Source of the DNA: Clostridiales bacterium UBA1246
GTDB lineage: Bacteria; Bacillota; Clostridia; Oscillospirales; Oscillospiraceae
Reading direction: 5' to 3'
DNA: 5,480 nucleotides
NCBI GenBank assembly: GCA_002308315.1
Contig: DBWE01000046.1
Location: 1 to 5,480 of the forward strand
Positions within the stretch are counted from its first letter, which is position 1. Each line of letters starts with the position of its first letter. Under the pieces are notes generated by a model. The model was not told where the DNA came from, did not search any database, and was given only the letters and a program-made list of their open reading frames with translations. The translations under genes were made by a program, and so were the position numbers. This document shows, piece by piece, positions 1 to 4,761 of the stretch.

Positions 1-25
1 CAGCGCGGCACGACGTGCCGCGCTG
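1..25. terminator. Perfect inverted repeat at left edge, probable terminator hairpin
   Basis: Bases 1-12 (CAGCGCGGCACG) and 14-25 (CGTGCCGCGCTG) are exact reverse complements around a single A. This allows an 11-bp GC-rich stem with a 3-base loop. No T-tract follows on the plus strand: the next bases are CCGAATACTATTG. It is therefore not a textbook plus-strand intrinsic terminator. It could terminate minus-strand transcription, with its U-tract lying left of the window, or it could be the core of a longer stem cut by the edge. It sits just before the promoter of the next gene, which fits a boundary between transcription units. The repeat is seen directly; the terminator role is inferred. Confidence 0.5.
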
Positions 26-35
26 CCGAATACTA

Positions 36-64
36 TTGTAAAAAAAGCGGAAAAATGGTAATAT
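36..64 (+). promoter_or_regulatory. Probable sigma-A promoter with extended -10 for the kinase-like gene
   Basis: A TTGTAA box at 36-41 is followed 17 bases later by TAATAT at 59-64. Each matches the consensus at 4 of 6 positions. The bases just before the -10 are TGG (56-58), which form an extended -10 TGn motif. An A-rich stretch lies between the boxes. Transcription would start near 70-72, giving a leader of about 18 bases that contains the GGAGGAG ribosome site at 73-79. The spacing and extended -10 make this the best promoter candidate for the gene at 89. Confidence 0.55.
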
Positions 65-88
65 CGATTTACGGAGGAGAGCTTCGAA

Positions 89-898
89 ATGGGTATTACA
101 TCTGATAAAGAGATATCAAGGATGTTTTCCAATCTGAGCGCCGCGATGATAAAGGTGCTCAACGACTCCATGGCGGCGTCGGAGATAATGGCGAAAAGGC
201 TCGAACGGGAAAACGACGGGGAGCTTGACAGCCTGCTTGCCGTTATGCGCCGCGATCAGATGCGCCTGCTGCGCATCGCCGACAATCTCGGCGAGCTCGG
301 CAGGATAGGGCTGGACGAAAAAACGGAGGAGACGGGGTTCGCGGCGCTGGGAGAGCTGTGCGCCGATCTGACGGACAGCGTGCGCGCGCTCATCGGCGAA
401 AAGGGGATAGAGCTGAGCTTTTCCGGTCCGCCCGAGGACGTGCTCGTCCGGGCGAGCGGCAGGGATATCGCTAAAATGCTCCTTAACGTGCTGGCAAACA
501 GCCTGCTGCACTGCGCCCGGGGAGACCGGGTGGAAATAAGCCTGTCAAAAAACGGAGACACCGTCCTGATAAGCGTGACCGATACCGGAAGCGGGATAGC
601 CGAAAACGTGCTGCCCAGTCTTTTTTCCGATTTTATCCGGCCGGAGGATCTTTCCGATCCCGGCAGGGGAGCCGGTCTGGGACTGAGCACCGCGGAAAGT
701 CTCGCGGAGTTTTACGGGGGCGGACTTGTCACGGGAGAAAGAGAAGGCGGCGGAGTGAAAACGGTGATCAGTCTGCCGTGCAGCGGCAAAAGCCCGCTCG
801 CTCAGGCGCACGGGAAATACAACGGGCGCATGAGGGATATACTCGTCGGGCTGTCGGACTGTATCGACAGCAGATATTTCGCTGCCCCGTATATGTGA
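89..898 (+). CDS. Orphan histidine-kinase-like ATPase without a recognisable phospho-acceptor His
   Basis: This 269-residue soluble protein has no signal peptide or membrane segment. Residues 1-75 form two long helices in the position of a DHp dimerisation domain, ending in a typical second helix (MRRDQMRLLRIADNLGELGR). Residues about 85-231 are a complete HATPase_c domain: N-box with N133 and N137, G1 box D165-TGSG, an F-box-like stretch at 179-187, and G2 box GRGAGLGLS at 192-200. ATP binding is therefore likely intact. The phospho-acceptor His is missing: the usual FSHEL-type motif reads FSNLS (N15), and no His occurs before H141. A tail of about 38 residues (232-269) follows the ATPase domain. 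No response regulator is adjacent. The start at ATG 89 is backed by GGAGGAG at 73-79, spaced 9 bases. It is probably an atypical kinase, phosphatase or ATP-dependent regulator; its target is unknown. Confidence 0.85.
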   Translation: MGITSDKEISRMFSNLSAAMIKVLNDSMAASEIMAKRLERENDGELDSLLAVMRRDQMRLLRIADNLGELGRIGLDEKTEETGFAALGELCADLTDSVRALIGEKGIELSFSGPPEDVLVRASGRDIAKMLLNVLANSLLHCARGDRVEISLSKNGDTVLISVTDTGSGIAENVLPSLFSDFIRPEDLSDPGRGAGLGLSTAESLAEFYGGGLVTGEREGGGVKTVISLPCSGKSPLAQAHGKYNGRMRDILVGLSDCIDSRYFAAPYM

Positions 899-900
899 GG

Positions 901-954
901 GAAAACGTAAATGCGCCGCTGCAAAACAGCCTGCAGCGGCGCCTTATTATATTT
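901..954. terminator. Bidirectional intrinsic terminator between convergent genes
   Basis: A perfect 10-bp GC-rich stem is formed by 913-922 (GCGCCGCTGC) and 933-942 (GCAGCGGCGC), with a 10-base loop. On the plus strand it is followed by CTTATTATATTT, and on the minus strand by ATTTACGTTTTC, so both sides are U-rich. It lies between the stop of the kinase-like gene (898) and the stop of ktrA (971). It can serve both units. Confidence 0.85.
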
Positions 955-970
955 GCGCGGGCGGGTACGT

Positions 971-1621
971 TCAGCGCATGGAAACGAGCTTGAATACGTC
1001 CTCGGAGCGGCCTATGATCATGAGATGGTCCTCGTCGGAGAAAAGCCGGTCCGCGTCGGGCACGGGGTCGATATCGCCGCCGTGCTTTACCGCGATGATG
1101 TTCACCGCGTATTTTTGCCGCGCGTTCACTTCCTTAAGGCTCTTGCCCAGCCAGGCGCGCGGCACGGTTATTTCGTAGACCGCGTGGGTGTCGGTAAGCG
1201 GTATGTAATCGAAGATGTTTTCCGAATCGTAGCGCACGGCCAGCTTCTCGGCGAGCTCGTACTCGGGATATATCACCTCGTTCGCGCCTATGGAGTAAAG
1301 CAGCTCCCGATGCACCTCCTTGCCCGCTTTGGACACGATGAAGGACGCGCCGAGCTTTTTGAGAAGCAGGGTTATGATCACCGAGGCTTCGAAATTGGAG
1401 CCTATGGTCACGAAACAGATGTCGAAGCTCGGCACGTCCAGAGAGGACAGCACCTCCCTGTTTGTGCAGTCGCCTATGTGGGAGTCGGTGAAGCTGTCGG
1501 CGTACTGTTCCACGAGCTCTGCGTTGCTGTCGACGACCATGACGTCGTTTCCGAGCTCCTGCATTTTCATTGCCAGATGATAGCCGAGCTTGCCCAGACC
1601 TATAACGAGAACGGATTGCAT
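971..1621 (-). CDS. ktrA: KtrA/TrkA-family RCK regulatory subunit of K+ uptake system
   Basis: This 216-residue cytosolic protein is the gating partner of the KtrB channel subunit. In the Ktr family an octameric RCK ring binds ATP/ADP (NAD(H) in some members) and controls K+ flow. The N-terminal RCK_N Rossmann domain starts at residue 3 with VLVIGLGKLG (G8, G10, G13). D31 ends the second strand, where the ribose is normally held. A GD at 50-51 and the stretch VTIGSNFEAS at 71-80 are typical of KtrA. The linker SENIFDYI (133-140) leads to an RCK_C domain at about 141-214, with the family-like stretch NARQKYAVNIIAVKHGGDI (166-184). The length matches KtrA/KtrC, whereas full TrkA has two RCK pairs and is about twice as long. 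The gene lies 12 bases downstream of ktrB, with an AGGAGG site (1630-1635) 8 bases before the ATG. In several Firmicutes RCK_C binds cyclic di-AMP; whether it does here cannot be seen. Confidence 0.95.
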   Translation of the reverse strand: MQSVLVIGLGKLGYHLAMKMQELGNDVMVVDSNAELVEQYADSFTDSHIGDCTNREVLSSLDVPSFDICFVTIGSNFEASVIITLLLKKLGASFIVSKAGKEVHRELLYSIGANEVIYPEYELAEKLAVRYDSENIFDYIPLTDTHAVYEITVPRAWLGKSLKEVNARQKYAVNIIAVKHGGDIDPVPDADRLFSDEDHLMIIGRSEDVFKLVSMR

Positions 1622-1629
1622 AATATCAT

Positions 1630-1635
1630 CCTCCT
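1630..1635 (-). promoter_or_regulatory. ktrA ribosome binding site overlapping the ktrB stop codon
   Basis: The minus strand reads AGGAGG here, a perfect anti-16S match 8 bases before the ktrA ATG (1621-1619). Bases 1634-1635 also belong to the TAG stop of ktrB (1636-1634). Ribosomes ending ktrB therefore stop on the ktrA initiation site, an arrangement that favours coupled, stoichiometric translation. Confidence 0.85.
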
Positions 1636-2965
1636 ATCCTACGAGTATGTTTTCCGAGGGGCGCTCCGTTTTTGAAGGCCTGCGGTTTTCGCCCAGAAGC
1701 AGGGCGAGAGACAGGCCGCCTATGCGCCCCGCGAACATCAGCAGCATGATGATCGCCCGGGACGCGGCGTGCAGATGCGCGGTCGCGCCCATGGTCAGCC
1801 CCACCGTTCCAACGGCGGAGACGACCTCGAACAGTATCGGCTTGAGCCCGAGGGGCTCCAGCGCGCAGATGACGAAGGCCGCTGCCGCCGCCGCGGAGAC
1901 GTAGAGCGTTACTATGGCTCCGGCGCGCTTGACGACGGCGTCGTCAAGACTGCGCTTGAAAACGGTGATGCTGTTTTGCCTGGTGGCGGAGGCATAGGCG
2001 CTGAGCAGCAGCACCGCGAAGGTGGTGGTCTTTATTCCGCCGGCAGTGGAGCCGGAGCTGCCGCCTATCAGCATCAGCACGCAGCTGAGCAGCGAGCCGC
2101 TGTCCGAAAGCCGCGACAGATCGGCGGTGTTCATGCCGGCGGTACGGGTGCTGACGGAGTGGAACAGGGACGCGAGCACCCGTTCGCCTGCGGACATAGA
2201 GGCCATGGAGGCGTTTTTCTCACTGAAGAAAAACAGGATCCATCCGCCCAGTATCAAAATCGCGCTGACCGAGAGAGAGAGCTTTGAATGAAGCTCGTAT
2301 TTTCTGAAATGAAAACGGTTTTCGGCTATATCGCCCCAGATGATAAAGCCTATGCCGCCGATGACTATCAGCGCGCACAGGGTGAGACAGACCAGGGGAT
2401 CGCGGTAATAACCGGTAAAGGACGAGTAATTGCCCATTACGTCAAAGCCCGCGTTGCAGAAAGCGGATATGCTGTGAAACACGGCGTACCATACGCCGCG
2501 CGCGGGACCGAAGAGGGGGACGAAGCGTATCGCCAGCAAGGCCGCGCCCGCGCACTCGAATATCGCGGTGCCCGTTACGATGCGCAGCACCAGTCTTCTC
2601 ACGCTGCTGTGCGTCATCGCCCCGGTGGCCTGCATCAGCAGCGTGCGTTCGTGCAGCCCGATGCGCTTATGTATCAGCACCGACGCGGCGGTAATAACGG
2701 TCATGAAGCCGAGCCCGCCCACCTGTATCATCAGCAGTATGACCAGCTTGCCGAAAAAGGACCAGTGAGTGCCGGTGTCCGCCACGACGAGCCCCGTAAC
2801 GCAGGTGGCGCTGGTGGAAGTGAAAAAAGCGGTGAGAGGGTCCGTGTGGACGCGGTCCGCGGAGGACCAGGGCAGCATGAGCAGCAGCCCGCCCGCTATT
2901 ATTACGGCAAGAAAGCCGAGCACGATTATTTTGTTGTAGCTGAGACGTGATTTGCGTTCCTTCAT
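1634..2965 (-). CDS. ktrB: KtrB/TrkH-family K+ transporter membrane subunit
   Basis: This 443-residue integral membrane protein is the ion-conducting subunit of a Ktr-type K+ uptake system. The fold has four membrane-pore-membrane repeats, and all four filter loops are visible: TSATCVTGL (51-59, G58), ISAFCNAGF (166-174, G173), VSTRTAGMN (271-279, G277) and VSAVGTVGL (382-390, G389). The intramembrane gate loop GGSSGSTAGGIKTTT is at 301-315, and the conserved basic GR motif is at 413-414 (FAGRIGGLSL). A Gly replaces the Pro that I would expect after GRxG. The length and the single-RCK partner fit KtrB better than the longer TrkH of Proteobacteria. The frame is open upstream to 3235, but the true start is the ATG at 2965. 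There AGAGGA (2973-2978) is 7 bases away, the hydrophobic first helix follows directly, and the extra 90 codons would cross the promoter and the divergent gene. Confidence 0.95.
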   Translation of the reverse strand: MKERKSRLSYNKIIVLGFLAVIIAGGLLLMLPWSSADRVHTDPLTAFFTSTSATCVTGLVVADTGTHWSFFGKLVILLMIQVGGLGFMTVITAASVLIHKRIGLHERTLLMQATGAMTHSSVRRLVLRIVTGTAIFECAGAALLAIRFVPLFGPARGVWYAVFHSISAFCNAGFDVMGNYSSFTGYYRDPLVCLTLCALIVIGGIGFIIWGDIAENRFHFRKYELHSKLSLSVSAILILGGWILFFFSEKNASMASMSAGERVLASLFHSVSTRTAGMNTADLSRLSDSGSLLSCVLMLIGGSSGSTAGGIKTTTFAVLLLSAYASATRQNSITVFKRSLDDAVVKRAGAIVTLYVSAAAAAAFVICALEPLGLKPILFEVVSAVGTVGLTMGATAHLHAASRAIIMLLMFAGRIGGLSLALLLGENRRPSKTERPSENILVG

Positions 2966-2972
2966 ATGATCG

Positions 2973-2978
2973 TCCTCT
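2973..2978 (-). promoter_or_regulatory. ktrB ribosome binding site that fixes the start at 2965
   Basis: The minus strand reads AGAGGA, 7 bases before the ATG at 2965-2963. It marks the internal ATG, rather than the far upstream one at 3235, as the real start of ktrB. Confidence 0.75.
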
Positions 2979-3015
2979 GAAAGCCGGAGACAGAAGCACA
3001 ATAAACAACTACAGT

Positions 3016-3044
3016 ATTTTAGCATAGCATTTGACGGGCCGCAA
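3016..3044 (-). promoter_or_regulatory. Probable promoter of the ktrB-ktrA operon
   Basis: On the minus strand TTGCGG (3044-3039) is followed after 17 bases by TAAAAT (3021-3016). The bases just upstream of the -10 read TATGC, which gives an extended TGn -10. Transcription would begin near 3009, leaving a leader of about 45 bases before ktrB. No riboswitch-sized structure fits in that leader. Confidence 0.65.
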
Positions 3045-3050
3045 GAGTTA

Positions 3051-3080
3051 TTGACTTCGCCGCGGGGAGTGAAATATAAT
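3051..3080 (+). promoter_or_regulatory. Near-consensus sigma-A promoter of the SDR-TPR-DUF4037 operon
   Basis: TTGACT (3051-3056, 5 of 6 matches) and a perfect TATAAT (3075-3080) are separated by 18 bases. Transcription should start near 3085-3087, about 25 bases before the ATG at 3111. This is the strongest promoter visible in the window. Its -35 box lies only 6 bases from the -35 box of the divergent ktrBA promoter, so the two polymerases would compete for the same face of DNA. Confidence 0.8.
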
Positions 3081-3092
3081 CGGTACGTTGGA

Positions 3093-3109
3093 CGAAAGGG
3101 GGGCTTTCG
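3093..3109 (+). promoter_or_regulatory. G-run ribosome site held in a small hairpin before the SDR gene
   Basis: CGAAAG (3093-3098) and CTTTCG (3104-3109) are exact reverse complements around a GGGGG loop. The likely Shine-Dalgarno stretch AAAGGGGGG (3095-3103) is therefore partly in the stem and partly in the loop, 7 bases before the ATG at 3111. The site differs from the GGAGG type used by most other genes here. The repeat is seen directly; any control of translation is inferred. Confidence 0.45.
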
Positions 3110-3110
3110 C

Positions 3111-3902
3111 ATGAATAAAACGGTCATAGTAACGGGCGGAAGCAGCGGGATAGGGAAAAGCACCGCGGAGCTGTTCGTACGGGCGGGGTACACCGTATAT
3201 ACCGTGTCCCGCGGCGAGCATGCCCCGGTGGGCAAGGCTCACATCCGCGCCGACGTGTCCGATCCCGATCTGGCCGCGGCCGCCGTAGAGACGGTCGTTA
3301 AGGCGGAGGGCGGCGTGGACGTGCTGATCAACTGCGCGGGCTTCGGCATATCCGGAGCCGCGGAATTCACGCGGCCCGAGGACTCGCGCCGACAGATGGA
3401 AGTGAACCTGTTCGGCACGGACAACATGATACGCGCCGTGCTGCCCCATATGCGCGCCGCCTCAGCCGGGAAAATAATCAATATAAGCTCCGTGGCGGGC
3501 TGCGTGCCGATACCGTTTCAGCTGTGGTACTCGGCGTCGAAGGCGGCGATAAACTCCTACACGATGGCGCTGGCCAACGAGCTCAGACCCTTCGGGATAA
3601 GCGTATGCGCCGTAATGCCGGGCGATACGAAAACGGGCTTTACCGACGCGAGAAAAAAGGAAACCGCGGGGGACGACTGCTACGGAGGAGCCATAGAACG
3701 CTCCGTGAGCCGCATGGAAAAGGATGAGCGCGGCGGAGCGCCGCCGGAGAGCGTTGCAAAAAAAGTGCTGAAGCTGGCGAAAAAAAAGAAAACGGCCCCG
3801 CTTTATACCGTGGGAACGCAGTACAAGCTGATCGTTCTGCTCGTAAGGCTGCTGCCGCCGTGTATCTGCAACAGGCTCATAGGGCTGCTTTACGCCTCAT
3901 AA
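3111..3902 (+). CDS. Classical short-chain dehydrogenase/reductase (SDR family)
   Basis: This 263-residue NAD(P)-dependent oxidoreductase has a Rossmann fold. The cofactor motif TGGSSGIG is at 8-15, the NCAG motif at 74-77, and the complete catalytic set is N99, S127, Y140 and K144 (YSASK). An Arg at 34, just after the second strand (VSR), favours NADP(H), though not decisively. Residues 228-263 form a basic-then-hydrophobic tail (TVGTQYKLIVLLVRLLPP), as in SDRs related to 17-beta-hydroxysteroid or retinol dehydrogenases, which might dock on a membrane or a lipid-like substrate. The substrate cannot be named. The start at 3111 is chosen because the TATAAT box lies inside the 20-codon upstream extension to 3051, so that extension cannot be in the mRNA. 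It is the first gene of a plus-strand operon, 16 bases before the TPR gene, with no terminator between them. Confidence 0.93.
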   Translation: MNKTVIVTGGSSGIGKSTAELFVRAGYTVYTVSRGEHAPVGKAHIRADVSDPDLAAAAVETVVKAEGGVDVLINCAGFGISGAAEFTRPEDSRRQMEVNLFGTDNMIRAVLPHMRAASAGKIINISSVAGCVPIPFQLWYSASKAAINSYTMALANELRPFGISVCAVMPGDTKTGFTDARKKETAGDDCYGGAIERSVSRMEKDERGGAPPESVAKKVLKLAKKKKTAPLYTVGTQYKLIVLLVRLLPPCICNRLIGLLYAS

Positions 3903-3918
3903 GGGACGGAGGATATCG

Positions 3919-4761
3919 ATGAACGCCGAAGAACTTTACCGCAGGCTCGACGCTCTTTACGCGGCGGACGACGCCGCAGGGGCGTACGAACTGCTGTGCC
4001 GGCAGAAGAAAGAAGCGGAGAGGACGGGAGACGACGCGCTCGCGCTCGCCGCCGCGAATTCTCTGATGGGCCACTGCAGGGAAAACTGCATATTCGATGA
4101 AGTGGACGGGCATTACCGGGAGGCTGTGCGCTGCATAGACGCGCTCGGCCTGCGGGGAACGGCCGAGGAGGCGGCAACCGTGCTCAACGCCGCCACCGCC
4201 TTCTGCGTTATGGGCAGGGAGGAAGAGTCCGAAGAGCTTTACGGCCGGGCCGAGCGGCTTTATCTGAGCCTGCTTGAGCCCGGAGACACGCGCCTTGCGG
4301 CGGTATACAACAACCGTGCGCTTCTCTACCGCTCGCAGGGCAAAAGGGAGAAGGCGGAAGCCTCCTTTGCAAAGGCGCTGGAGATCCTTACAGACAATAA
4401 CGGCCCCGCGGACGAGATCGCGGCGTCGCAGCTGAACCTGGCCTCGGTATGCGCCGATATCGCCCGGGCCGGGGAGCTTGCCGAAGAGGCCGCGGCATAT
4501 TATTCCACGCCCGAGGGAATGACCGACATACACCGCTTCACCGCCCGGGCGCTGCTTGCCGAGCTGGCGTTCCGCCGCGGAGAGTACAAAGAAGCGGGCA
4601 AAAGCTTTGAAGTCACGGCGGACGCATGGCTGAGCGCCGGAGGCGCCGAAATGCGCGCGGCGGTGCTGCTGCGCAACGCGCTGCACAGCTATGAAAAAGC
4701 CGGATCGTCCGAGGACGCCGGACGCCTGCGCCGGCGGCTTGCGGAGGCAGAAGGAAAATGA
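3919..4761 (+). CDS. TPR (tetratricopeptide) repeat protein
   Basis: This 280-residue, entirely helical, Ala/Glu-rich cytosolic protein has no signal peptide or membrane segment. It appears to hold about five or six TPR-like helix pairs. The clearest is at 125-158 (VYNNRALLYRSQGKREKAEASF, given in part), with further ones near 42-75, 84-117, 167-195, 208-237 and 246-277. Such arrays usually act as peptide- or protein-binding scaffolds. No enzymatic motif is visible. GGAGG at 3908-3912 lies 6 bases before the ATG. Its stop overlaps the start of the DUF4037 gene as ATGA, so the two are probably translated together and may bind each other. It could instead be a TPR-type regulator, but no DNA-binding domain is present. 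Fold confidence is high; the role is unknown. Confidence 0.88.
   Translation: MNAEELYRRLDALYAADDAAGAYELLCRQKKEAERTGDDALALAAANSLMGHCRENCIFDEVDGHYREAVRCIDALGLRGTAEEAATVLNAATAFCVMGREEESEELYGRAERLYLSLLEPGDTRLAAVYNNRALLYRSQGKREKAEASFAKALEILTDNNGPADEIAASQLNLASVCADIARAGELAEEAAAYYSTPEGMTDIHRFTARALLAELAFRRGEYKEAGKSFEVTADAWLSAGGAEMRAAVLLRNALHSYEKAGSSEDAGRLRRRLAEAEGK

Noticed and set aside
911..1675. A 254-codon plus-strand open frame across the ktrA region
   Set aside because: It lies antisense to a clear KtrA gene, begins inside the terminator hairpin, has no ribosome site, and its translation is low-complexity with many His, Tyr, Val and Gly residues. It is a shadow of the codon bias.
1769..2950. 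Plus-strand open frames of 172 and 220 codons opposite ktrB
   Set aside because: Their translations are composed of Gly, Ala, Arg, His and Gln runs typical of the reverse strand of a membrane-protein gene. No motif or ribosome site supports them.
3051..3110. A 20-codon N-terminal extension of the SDR from an ATG at 3051
   Set aside because: The -35 and TATAAT boxes lie inside it, and the SDR fold begins directly after Met at 3111 (MNKTVIVTGG).
2979..3110. Possible riboswitch or small RNA in the divergent intergenic region
   Set aside because: Both leaders are short (about 25 and 45 bases), and only the small hairpin at 3093-3109 is visible.
2966..3235. A 90-codon N-terminal extension of ktrB from an ATG at 3235
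   Set aside because: It would run through both divergent promoters and into the SDR gene on the other strand. The internal ATG at 2965 has a good ribosome site, and KtrB homology starts there.
3877..4686. A 269-codon minus-strand open frame opposite the TPR gene
   Set aside because: It is Arg- and Gly-rich without domain features, fully antisense to a TPR gene with convincing repeat pattern and ribosome site.
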